A stretch of 64,000 nt of DNA from Cavia porcellus (taxonomy: Eukaryota; Chordata; Mammalia; Rodentia; Caviidae): assembly GCF_034190915.1 (NCBI RefSeq), contig NW_026947699.1, positions 248,001 to 312,000 on the forward strand, written 5' to 3'. Below are positions 12,301-25,089 of this stretch, one piece after another. Position numbers and translations under genes: made by a program. The stretch's first letter is position 1; every line of letters starts with the position of its first letter. The notes beneath the pieces were generated by a model. That model saw only the letters and a list, made by a program, of their open reading frames with translations. It did no database searches and had not been told where the DNA came from.

Positions 12301-15120
12301 CCGTGATGTTTTTCTCACTCCCACTAGTGAATGTAATGTAACACACACCCATACAATGCGCACCACCCCGTGATGTTTTTCTCACTCCCACTAGTGAATG
12401 TAATGTAACACACACCCATACAATGCGCACCACCCCGTGATGTTTTTCTCACTCCCACTAGTGAATGTAATGTAACACACACCCATACAATGCGCACCAC
12501 CCCGTGATGTTTTTCTCACTCCCACTAGTGAATGTAATGTAACACACACCCATACAGTGCGCACCACCCCGTGATGTTTTTCTCACTCCCTCTAGTGAAT
12601 GTAATGTAACACACACCCATACAGTGCGCACCACCCCGTGATGTTTTTCTCACTCCCACTTGTGAATGTAATGTAACACACACCCATACAATGCGCACCA
12701 CCCCGTGATGTTTTTCTCACTCCTACTAGTGAATGTAATGTAACACACACCCATCCAATGCGCACCACCCCGTGATGTTTTTCTCACTCCTACTAGTGAA
12801 TCTAATGTAACACACACCCATACAATGCGCACCACACCGTGATGTTTTTCTCACTGCTACTAGTGAATGTAATGTAACACACACCCATACAATGCGCACC
12901 ACCCCGTGATGTTTTTCTCACTGCTACTAGTGAATGTAATGTAACACACACCCATACAATGCGCACCACCCCGTGATGTTTTTCTCACTGCTACTAGTGA
13001 ATGTAATGTAACACACACCCATACAATGCGCACCACCCCGTGATGTTTTTCTCACTGCTACTAGTGAATCTAATGTAACACACACCCATACAATGCGCAC
13101 CACCCCGTGATGTTTTTCTCACTCCCACTAGTGAATGTAATGTAACACACACCCATACAATGCGCACCACCCCGTGATGTTTTTCTCACTCCCACTAGTG
13201 AATGTAATGTAACACACACCCATACAATGCGCACCACCCCGTGATGTTTTTCTCACTCCCACTAGTGAATGTAATGTAACACACACCCATACAATACGCA
13301 CCACCCCGTGATGTTTTTCTCACTCCCACTTGTGAATGTAATGTAACACACACCCATACAGTGCGCACCACCCCGTGATGTTTTTCTCACTCCTACTAGT
13401 GAATCCAATGTAACACACACCCATACAATGCGCACCACCCCGTGATGTTTTTCTCACTCCTACTAGTGAATGTAATGTAACACACACCCATACAATGCGC
13501 ACCACCCAGTGATGTATTTCTCACTCCTACTAGTGAATGTAATGTAACACACACCCATACAATGCGAACCACCCCGTGATGTTTTTCTCACTCCTACTAG
13601 TGAATGTAATGTAACACACACCCATACAATGCACACCACCCCGTGATGTTTTTCTCACTCCTACTAGTGAATCTAATGTAACACACACCCATACAATGTG
13701 CACCGCACCGTGATGTTTTTCTCACTGCTACTAGTGAATGTAATGTAACACACACCCATATAATGCGCACCACCCCGTGATGTTTTTCTCACTGCTACTA
13801 GTGAATGTAATGTAACACACACCCATACAATGCGCACCACCCCGTGATGTTTTTCTCACTCCTACTAGTGAATGTAATGTAACACACACCCATACAATGC
13901 GCACCACCCCGTGATGTTTTTCTCACTGCTACTAGTGAATCTAATGTAACACACACCCATACAATGCGCACCACCCCGTGATGTTTTTCTCACTCCTACT
14001 AGTGAATGTAATGTAACACACACCCATACAATGCGCACCACCCCGTGATGTTTTTCTCACTCCTAGTAGTGAATGTAGTGTAACACACACCCATAAAATG
14101 CGCACCACCCCGTGATGTTTTTCTCACTCCTACTAGTGAATGTAGTGTAACACACACCCATACAATGCGCACCACCCCGTGATGTTTTTCTCACTCCTAC
14201 TAGTGAATGTAGTGTAACACACACCCATACAATGCGCACCACCCCGTGATGTTTTTCTCACTCCTACTAGTGAATCTAATGTAACACCCACCCATACAAT
14301 GCGCACCACCCCGTGATGTTTTTCTCACTCCTACTAGTGAATGTAATGTAACACACACCCATACAATGCGCACCACCCTGTGATGTTTTTCTCACTCGTA
14401 CTAGTCAATGTAATGTAACACACACCCATACAATGTGCACCACCCCGTGATGTTTTTCTCACTCCCACTAGTGAATGTAATGTAACACACAGCCATACAA
14501 TGCGCACCACACCGTGATGATTTTCTCACTCCCACTAGTGAATGTAATGTAACACACACCCATACAATGCGCACCACCCCGTGATGTTTTTCTCACTCCC
14601 ACTAGTGAATGTAATGTAACACACACCCATACAATGCGCACCACCCCGTGATGTTTTTCTCACTCCCACTAGTGAATGTAATGTAACACACACCCATACA
14701 ATGCATACCACCCCGTGATGTTTTTCTCACTCCTACTAGTGAATCTAATGTAACACACACCCATACAATGCGCACCACCCCGTGATGTTTTTCTCACTCC
14801 TACTAGTGAATCTAATGTAACACACACCCATAAAATGCGCACCACACCGTGATGTTTTTCTCACTCCTACTAGTGAATGTAATGTAACACACACCCATAC
14901 AATGCGCACCACCCCGTGATGTTTTTCTCACTCCTACTAGTGAATGTAATGTAACACCCACCCATACAATGCGCACCACCCCGTGATGTTTTTCTCACTC
15001 CTACTAGTGAATGTAATGTAACACACACCCATACAATGCGCACCACCCCGTGATGTTTTTCACACTCCTACTAGTGAATGTAATGTAACACACACCCATA
15101 CAATGCGCACCACCCCGTGA
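12301..15120. repeat. Approx. 42-monomer block, unit 1
   Basis: Matches the following block: CTCCCTCTAG (12,589 and 15,403), CTTGTG (12,659 and 15,473, offset 2,814), GCGAACCACC (near 13,566 and 16,514, offset 2,948), CCCTGTGATG with CTCGTAC (14,374 and 17,054, offset 2,680). The changes of offset are whole numbers of monomers, so monomers were lost or gained after duplication. CTTGTG monomers at 11,989, 12,659 and 13,329 are exactly 670 bp apart, a local 10-mer spacing. Confidence 0.82.
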
Positions 15121-17790
15121 TGTTTTTCTCACTCCCACTAGTGAATGTAATGTAACACACACCCATACAATGCGCACCACCCCGTGATGTTTTTCTCACT
15201 CCCACTAGTGAATGTAATGTAACACACACCCATACAATGCGCACCACCCCGTGATGTTTTTCTCACTCCCACTAGTGAATGTAATGTAACACACACCCAT
15301 ACAATGCGCACCACCCCGTGATGTTTTTCTCACTCCCACTAGTGAATGTAATGTAACACACACCCATACAGTGCGCACCACCCCGTGATGTTTTTCTCAC
15401 TCCCTCTAGTGAATGTAATGTAACACACACCCATACAGTGCGCACCACCCCGTGATGTTTTTCTCACTCCCACTTGTGAATGTAATGTAACACACACCCA
15501 TACAGTGCGCACCACCCCGTGATGTTTTTCTCACTCCTACTAGTGAATGTAATGTAACACACACCCATACAATGCGCACCACCCAGTGATGTTTTTTTCA
15601 CTCCTACTAGTGAATGTAATGTAACACACATCCATACAATGCGCACCACCCCGTGATGTTTTTCTCACTCCTACTAGTGAATGTAATGTAACACACACCC
15701 ATACAATGCGCACCACCCCGTGATGTTTTTCTCACTACTACTAGTGAATCTAATGTAACACACACCCATACAATGCGCACCACACCGTGATGTTTTTCTC
15801 ACTGCTACTAGTGAATGTAATGTAACACACACCCATACAATGCGCACCACCCCGTGATGTTTTTCTCACTGCTACTAGTGAATGTAATGTAACACACACC
15901 CATACAATGCGCACCACCCCGTGATGTTTTTCTCACTGCTACTAGTGAATGTAATGTAACACACACCCATACAATGCGCACCACCCCGTGATGTTTTTCT
16001 CACTGCTACTAGTGAATCTAATGTAACACACACCCATACAATGCGCACCACCCCGTGATGTTTTTCTCACTCCCACTAGTGAATGTAATGTAACACACAC
16101 CCATACAATGCGCACCACCCCGTGATGTTTTTCTCACTCCCACTAGTGAATGTAATGTAACACACACCCATACAATGCGCACCACCCCGTGATGTTTTTC
16201 TCACTCCCACTAGTGAATGTAATGTAACACACACCCATACAATACGCACCACCCCGTGATGTTTTTCTCACTCCCACTTGTGAATGTAATGTAACACACA
16301 CCCATACAGTGCGCACCACCCCGTGATGTTTTTCTCACTCCTACTAGTGAATCCAATGTAACACACACCCATACAATGCGCACCACCCCGTGATGTTTTT
16401 CTCACTCCTACTAGTGAATGTAATGTAACACACACCCATACAATGCGCACCACCCAGTGATGTATTTCTCACTCCTACTAGTGAATGTAATGTAACACAC
16501 ACCCATACAATGCGAACCACCCCGTGATGTTTTTCTCACTCCTACTAGTGAATGTAATGTAACACACACCCATACAATGCACACCACCCCGTGATGTTTT
16601 TCTCACTCCTACTAGTGAATCTAATGTAACACACACCCATACAATGCGCACCACACCGTGATGTTTTTCTCACTGCTACTAGTGAATGTAATGTAACACA
16701 CACCCATACAATGCGCACCACCCCGTGATGTTTTTCTCACTGCTACTAGTGAATGTAATGTAACACACACCCATACAATGCGCACCACCCCGTGATGTTT
16801 TTCTCACTCCTACTAGTGAATGTAGTGTAACACACACCCATACAATGCGCACCACCCCGTGATGTTTTTCTCACTCCTACTAGTGAATCTAATGTAACAC
16901 CCACCCATACAATGCGCACCACCCCGTGATGTTTTTCTCACTCCTACTAGTGAATGTAATGTAACACACACCCATACAATGTGCACCACCCCGTGATGTT
17001 TTTCACACTCCTACTAGTGAATGTAATGTAACACACACCCATACAATGCGCACCACCCTGTGATGTTTTTCTCACTCGTACTAGTGAATGTAATGTAACA
17101 CACACCCATACAATGTGCACCACCCCGTGATGTTTTTCTCACTCCCACTAGTGAATGTAATGTAACACACAGCCATACAATGCGCACCACACCGTGATGA
17201 TTTTCTCACTCCCACTAGTGAATGTAATGTAACACACACCCATACAATGCGCACCACCCCGTGATGTTTTTCTCACTCCCACTAGTGAATGTAATGTAAC
17301 ACACACCCATACAATGCGCACCACCCCGTGATGTTTTTCTCACTCCCACTAGTGAATGTAATGTAACACACACCCATACAATGCATACCACCCCGTGATG
17401 TTTTTCTCACTCCTACTAGTGAATCTAATGTAACACACACCCATACAATGCGCACCACCCCGTGATGTTTTTCTCACTCCTACTAGTGAATCTAATGTAA
17501 CACACACCCATAAAATGCGCACCACACCGTGATGTTTTTCTCACTCCTACTAGTGAATGTAATGTAACACACACCCATACAATGCGCACCACCCCGTGAT
17601 GTTTTTCTCACTCCTACTAGTGAATGTAATGTAACACCCACCCATACAATGCGCACCACCCCGTGATGTTTTTCTCACTCCTACTAGTGAATGTAATGTA
17701 ACACACACCCATACAATGCGCACCACCCCGTGATGTTTTTCACACTCCTACTATTGAATGTAATGTAACACACACCCATACAATGCGCAC
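15121..17790. repeat. Approx. 40-monomer block, unit 2, with shortened TAGTG run
   Basis: Repeats the variant order of 12.3-15.1 kb. Against unit 1, five monomers around the TAGTG triplet (13,960-14,250 in unit 1) are missing, leaving one TAGTG monomer near 16,820. One TTTTTCACAC monomer (near 17,001) is present that unit 1 lacks. A private TTTTTTTCACTCC change lies near 15,592. Comparable series recur at 54.4-55.8, 58.9-60.3 and 62.1-63.4 kb. Confidence 0.8.
17054..17790. repeat. 11-monomer repeat, copied at 17,791-18,530
   Basis: The CACCCTGTGATG monomer followed by CTCGTAC recurs after exactly 737 bp (11 monomers), and the monomers in between correspond: AATGTGCACC, CAGCC, two CTCCCAC, GCATACC, AATCTAATG, ATAAAATG with CACACCG, and ACACCCACCC. 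A private change, CTATTGAATG, is near 17,750. The same 11-mer order is seen at 14,374, 25,090 and 60,351. This is the cleanest view of the higher-order repeat in the window. Confidence 0.87.
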
Positions 17791-20700
17791 CACCCTGTGA
17801 TGTTTTTCTCACTCGTACTAGTGAATGTAATGTAACACACACCCATACAATGTGCACCACCCCGTGATGTTTTTCTCACTCCCACTAGTGAATGTAATGT
17901 AACACACAGCCATACAATGCGCACCACACCGTGATGATTTTCTCACTCCCACTAGTGAATGTAATGTAACACACACCCATACAATGCGCACCACCCCGTG
18001 ATGTTTTTCTCACTCCCACTAGTGAATGTAATGTAACACACACCCATACAATGCGCACCACCCCGTGATGTTTTTCTCACTCCCACTAGTGAATGTAATG
18101 TAACACACACCCATACAATGCATACCACCCCGTGATGTTTTTCTCACTCCTACTAGTGAATCTAATGTAACACACACCCATACAATGCGCACCACCCCGT
18201 GATGTTTTTCTCACTCCTACTAGTGAATCTAATGTAACACACACCCATAAAATGCGCACCACACCGTGATGTTTTTCTCACTCCTACTAGTGAATGTAAT
18301 GTAACACACACCCATACAATGCGCACCACCCCGTGATGTTTTTCTCACTCCTACTAGTGAATGTAATGTAACACCCACCCATACAATGCGCACCACCCCG
18401 TGATGTTTTTCTCACTCCTACTAGTGAATGTAATGTAACACACACCCATACAATGCGCACCACCCCGTGATGTTTTTCACACTCCTACTAGTGAATGTAA
18501 TGTAACACACACCCATACAATGCGCACCACCCCGTGATGTTTTTCTCACTCGTACTAGTGAATGTAATGTAACACACACCCATACAATGCGCACCACCCC
18601 GTGATGTTTTTCTCACTCCCACTAGTGAATGTAATGTAACACACAGCCATACAATGCGCACCACACCGTGATGATTTTCTCACTCACACTAGTGAATGTA
18701 ATGTAACACACACCCATACAATGCGCACCACCCCGTGATGTTTTTCTCACTCCCACTAGTGAATGTAATGTAACACACACCCATACAATGCGCACCACCC
18801 CGTGATGTTTTTCTCACTCCCACTAGTGAATGTAATGTAACACACACCCATACAATGCATACCACCCCGTGATGTTTTTCTCACTCCTACTAGTGAATCT
18901 AATGTAACACACACCCATACAATGCGCACCACCCCGTGATGTTTTTCTCACTCCTACTAGAGAATCTAATGTAACACACACCCATAAAATGCGCACCACC
19001 CCGTGATGTTTTTCTCACTCCTACTAGTGAATGTAATGTAACACACACCCATACAATGCGCACCACCCCGTGATGTTTTTCTCACTCCTACTAGTGAATG
19101 TAATGTAACACACACCCATACAATGCTCACCACCCCGTGATGTTTTTCTCACTCCTACTAGTGAATGTAATGTAACACACACCCATACAATGCGCACCAC
19201 CCCGTGATGTTTTTCTCACTCCTACTAGTGAATGTAATGTAACACACACCCATACAATGCGCACCACCCCGTGATGTTTTTCACACTCCTACTAGTGAAT
19301 GTAATGTAACACACACCCATACAATGCGCACCACCCCGTGATGTTTTTCTCACTCGTACTAGTGAATGTAATGTAACACACACCCATACAATGTGCACCA
19401 CCCCGTGATGTTTTTCTCACTCCCACTAGTGAATGTAATGTAACACACAGCCATACAATGCGCACCACACCGTGATGATTTTCTCACTCCCACTAGTGAA
19501 TGTAATGTAACACACACCCATACAATGCGCACCACCCCGTGATGTTTTTCTCACTCCCACTAGTGAATGTAATGTAACACACACCCATACGATGCGCACG
19601 ACCCCGTGATGTATTTCTCACTCCTACTAGTGAATGTAGTGTAACACACACCGATACGATGCGCACCATCCCGTGATGTTTTTCTCACTCCCACTAGTGA
19701 ATGTAGTGTAACACACACCCATACGATGCGCACCACCCCGTGATGTTTATCTCACTCCCACTAGTGAATGTAGTGTAACACACACCCATACGATGCGCAC
19801 CACACCGTGATGTTTTTCTCACTCCTACTAGTGAATGTAGTGTAACACACACCCATACGATGCGCACCACCCGGTGATGTTTTTCTCACTCCTACTAGTG
19901 AATGTAATGTAACACACACCCATACGATGCGCACCACCCCGTGATGTTTTTCTCACTCCTACTAGTGAATGTAATGTAACACACACCCATACAATGCGCA
20001 CCACCCCGTGATGTTTTTCTCACTCCTACTAGTGAATGTAATGTAACACACACCCATACAATGCGCACCACCCCGTGATGTTTTTCTCACTCCTACTAGT
20101 GAAGGTAATGTAACACACACCCATACAATGCGCACCACCCCGTGATGTTTTTCTCACTCCTACTAGTGAATGAAATGTAACACACACCCATACAATGCGC
20201 ACCACCCCGTGATGTTTTTCTCACTCCTACTAGTGAATCTAATGTAACACACACCCATACAATGCGCACCACCCCGTGATATTTTTCTCACTCCTACTAG
20301 TGAATCTAATGTAACACACACCCATACAATGCGCACCACCCCGTGATGTTTTTCTCACTCCTACTAGTGAATCTAATGTAACACACACCCATACAATGCG
20401 CACCACCCCGTGATGTTTTTCTCACTCCAACTAATGAATGTAATGTAACACACACATATACAATGCGCACCACCGCGTGATGTTTTTCTCACTCCTACTA
20501 GTGAATGTAATGTAACACACACCCATACAATGCGCACCACCCTGTGATGTTTTTCTCACTCCTACTAGTGAATGTAATTTAACACACACCCATACAATGC
20601 GCACCACCCCGTGATGTTTTTCTAACTGCTAGTAGTGAATGTAATGTAACACACACCCATACAATGCGCACCACCCCGTGATGTTTTTCTCACTCCCACT

Positions 20701-23700
20701 AGTGAATGTAATGTAACACACACCCATACAATGCGCACCACCCCGTGATGTTTTTCTCACTCCCACTAGTGAATGTAATGTAACACACACCCATACAATG
20801 CGCACCACCCCGTGATGTTTTTCCCACTCCCACTAGTGAATCTAATGTAACACACACCCATACAATGCGCACCACCCCGTGATGTTTTTCCCACTCCTAC
20901 TAGTGAATCTAATGTAACACACACCCATACAATGCGCACCACCCCGTGATGTTTTTCCCACTCCTACTAGTGAATCTAATGTAACACACACCCATACAAT
21001 GCGCACCACCCCGTGATGTTTTTCTCACTCCTACTAGTGAATCTAATGTAACACACACCCATACAATGCGCACCACCCCGTGATGTTTTTCTCACTCCTA
21101 CTAGTGAATGTAATGTAACACACACCCATACAATGCGCACCACCCCGTGATGTTTTTCTCACTCCTACTAGTGAATGTAATGTAACACACACCCATACAA
21201 TGCGCACCACCCCGTGATGTTTTTCTCACTCCTACTAGTGAATGTAATGTAACACACACCCATACAATGCGCACCACCCCGTGATGTTTTTCTCACTCCT
21301 ACTAGTGAATGTAATGTAACACAAACCCATACAATGCGCACCACCCCGTGATGTTTTTCTCACTCCTACTAGTGAATCTAATGTAACACACACCCATACA
21401 ATGCGCACCACCCCGTGATGTTTTTCTCACTCCTACTAGTGAATCTAATGTAACACACACCCATACAATGCGCACCACCCCGTGATGTTTTTCTCACTCC
21501 TACTAGTGAATCTAATGTAACACACACCCATACAATGCGCACCACCCCGTGATGTTTTTCTCACTCCTACTAGTGAATCTAATGTAACACACACCAATAC
21601 AATGCGCACCACACCGTGATGTTTTTCTCACTCCTACTAGAGCATGTAATGTAACACACACCCATACAATGCGCACCACCCGGTGATGTTTTTCTCACTC
21701 CTAATAGTGAATCTAATGTAACACACACCCATACAATGCGCACCACCCCGTGATGTTTTTCTCACTCCTACTAGTGAATCTAATGTAACACACACCCATA
21801 CAATGCGCACCACCCCGTGATGTTTTTCTCACTCCTACTAGTGAATCTAATGTAACACACACCCATACAATGCGCACCACCCCGTGATGTTTTTCTCACT
21901 CCTACTAGTGAATCTAATGTAACACACACCCATACAATGCGCACCACCCCGTGATGTTTTTCTCACTCCTACTAGTGAATCTAATGTAACACACACCCAT
22001 ACAATGCGCACAACCCCGTGATGTTTTTCTCACTCCCACTAGTGAATGTAATGTAACACACACCCATACAATGCGCACCACCCCGTGATGTTTTTCTCAC
22101 TCCTACTAGTGAATGTAATGTAACACACACCCATACAATGCTCACCACCCCGTGATGTTTTTCTCACTCCTACTAGTGAATGTAATGTAACACACACCCA
22201 TACAATGCGCACCACCCCGTGATGTTTTTCTCACTCCTACTAGTGAATGTAATGTAACACACACCCATACAATGCGCACCACCCCGTGATGATTTTCACA
22301 CTCCTACTTGTGAATGTAATGTAACACACACCCATACAATGCGCACCACCCCGTGATGTTTTTCTCACTCGTACTAGTGAATGTAATGTAACACACACCC
22401 ATACAATGCGCACCACCCCGTGATGTTTTTCTCACTCCCACTAGTGAATGTAATGTAACACACTGCCATACAATGCGCACCACACCGTGATGAATTTCTC
22501 ACTCCCACTAGTGAATGTAATGTAACACACACCCATACAATGCGCACCACCCCGTGATGTTTTTCTCACTCCCACTAGTGAATGTAATGTAACACACACC
22601 CATACAATGCGCAACACCCCGTGATGTTTTTCTCACTCCCACTAGTGAATCTAATGTAACACACACCCATACAATGCATACCACCCCGTGATGTTTTTCT
22701 CACTCCTACTAGTGAATCTAATGTAACACACACCCATACAATGCGCACCACCCCGTGATGTTTTTCTCACTCCTACTAGTGAATCTAATGTAACACACAC
22801 CCATAAAATGCGCACCACCCCGTGATGTTTTTCTCACTCCTACTAGTGAATGTAATGTAACACACACCCATACAATGCGCACCACCCCGTGATGTTTTTC
22901 TCACTCCTACTAGTGAATGTAATGTAACACACACCCATACAATGCGCACCACCCCGTGATGTTTTTCACACTTCTACTTGTGAATGTAATGTAACACACA
23001 CCCATACAATGCGCACCACCCCGTGATGTTTTTCACACTCGTACTAGTGAATGTAATGTAACACACACCCATACAATGCGCACCACCCCGTGATGTTTTT
23101 CTCACTCCCACTAGTGAATGTAATGTAACACACAGCCATACAATGCGCACCACACCGTGATGATTTTCTCACTCCCACTAGTGAATGTAATGTAACACAC
23201 ACCCATACAATGCGCACCACCCCGTGATGTTTTTCTCACTCCCACTAGTGAATGTAATGTAACACACACCCATACAATGCGCACCACCCCGTGATGTTTT
23301 TCTCACTCCCACTAGTGAATCTAATGTAACACACACCCATACAATGCATACCACCCGTGATGTTTTTCTCACTCCTACTAGTGAATCTAATGTAACACAC
23401 CCATACAATGCGCACCACGCCGTGATGTTTTTCTCACTCCTACTAGTGAATCTAATGTAACACACACCCATAAAATGCGCACCACCCCGTGATGTTTTTC
23501 TCACTCCTACTAGTGAATGTAATGTAACACACACCCATACAATGCGCACCACCCCGTGATGTTTTTCTCACTCCTACTAGTGAATGTAATGTAACACACA
23601 CCCATACAATGCGCACCACCCCGTGATGTTTTTCACACTCCTACTTGTGAATGTAATGTAACACACACCCATACAATGCGCACCACCCCGTGATGGTTTT

Positions 23701-25089
23701 CTCACTCGTACTAGTGAATGTAATGTAACACACACCCATACAATGCGCACCACCCCGTGATGTTTTCTCACTCCCACTAGTGAATGTAATGTAACACACA
23801 GCCATACAATGCGCACCACACCGTGATGATTTTCTCACTCCCACTAGTGAATGTAATGTAACACACACCCATACAATGCGCACCACCCCGTGATGTTTTT
23901 CTCACTCCCACTAGTGAATGTAATGTAACACACACCCATACAATGCGCACCACCCCGTGATGTTTTTCTCACTCCCACTAGTGAATCTAATGTAACACAC
24001 ACCCATACAATGCGCACCACCCCGTGATGTTTTTCTCACTCCTACTAGTGAGTCTAATGTAACACCCACCCATACAATGCGCACCACACCGTGATGTTTT
24101 TCTCACTGCTACTAGTGAATGTAATGTAACACACACCCATACAATGCGCACCACCCCGTGATGTTTTTCTCACTGCTACTAGTGAATGTAATGTAACACA
24201 CACCCATACAATGCTCACCACCCCGTGATGTTTTTCTCACTCCTACTAGTGAATGTAATGTAACACACACCCATACAATGCGCACCACCCCGTGATATTT
24301 TTCTCACTCCTACTAGTGAATGTAACGTAACACACACCCATACAATGCGCACCACCCCGTGATGTTTTTCACACTCCTACTAGTGAATGTAACGTAACAC
24401 ACACCAATACAATGCGCACCACCCCGTGATGTTTTTCTCACTCGTACTAGTGAATGTAATGTAACATACACCCATACAATGTGCACCACCCCGTGATGTT
24501 TTTCTCACTCCCACTAGTGAATGTAATGTAACACACAGCCATACAATGCGCACCACACCGTGATGATTTTCTCACTCCCACTAGTGAATGTAATGTAACA
24601 CACACCCATACAATGCGCACCACCCCGTGATGTTTTTCTCACTCCCACTAGTGAATGTAATGTAACACACACCCATACAATGCGCACCACCCCGTGATGT
24701 TTTTCTCACTCGCACTAGTGAATGTAATGTAACACACACCCATACAATGCGCACCACCCCGTGATGTTTTTCTCACTCCCACTAGTGAATGTAATGTAAC
24801 ACACACCCATACAATGCGCACCACCCCGTGATGTTTTCTTCACTCCCACTAGTGAATGTAATCTAACACACACCCATACAATACGCACCACCCCGTGATG
24901 TTTTTCTCACTCCCACTTGTGAATGTAATGTAACACACACCCATACAATGCGCACCACCCCGTGATGTTTTTCTCACTCCTACTAGTGAATGTATTGTAA
25001 CACACACCCATACAATGCGCACCACCCCGTGATGTTTTTCTCACTCCTACTAGTGAATGTAATGTAACACACACCCATACAATGCGCAC
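17791..25089. repeat. 7.3-kb segment, unit A of a tandem duplication (109 monomers)
   Basis: Unit B begins immediately after it and repeats it in order, at an initial offset of 7,299 bp. Shared rare landmarks: the ACGATGCG block (19,591), CTAATGAATG (20,431), TCTAACTGCTAGTAG (20,621), AGAGCATG (21,640), GATGAATTTC (near 22,490), a 2-bp deletion in the CA stretch (near 23,395), a T-tract deletion (near 23,762) and GTTTTCTTCAC (near 24,836). Unit A holds about 14 monomers that unit B lacks, including nine from the AATCTAATG-rich zone between 20.7 and 21.6 kb. That zone (20.8-22.0 kb) also has several TTTTTCCCACTCC monomers. Confidence 0.92.
19591..19925. repeat. CpG-gaining sub-block (ACGATGCG monomers), copy 1
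   Basis: Six successive monomers read ATACGATGCG instead of ATACAATGCG, which adds a third CpG at monomer positions 31-32. The first also reads GCGCACGACC, adding a fourth. Four of the six are TAGTG-type. Other local changes are GATGTATTTC, ACACCGATAC and GATGTTTATC. I saw the ACGATGCG form only here and in the duplicate at 26,823. Confidence 0.88.

Noticed and set aside
20421..20640. Possible foreign insertion around CTAATGAATG and TCTAACTGCTAGTAG
   Set aside because: These are ordinary monomers with two to four substitutions. The 67-bp phase is unbroken and the same changes recur in the duplicate at 27.46-27.66 kb.
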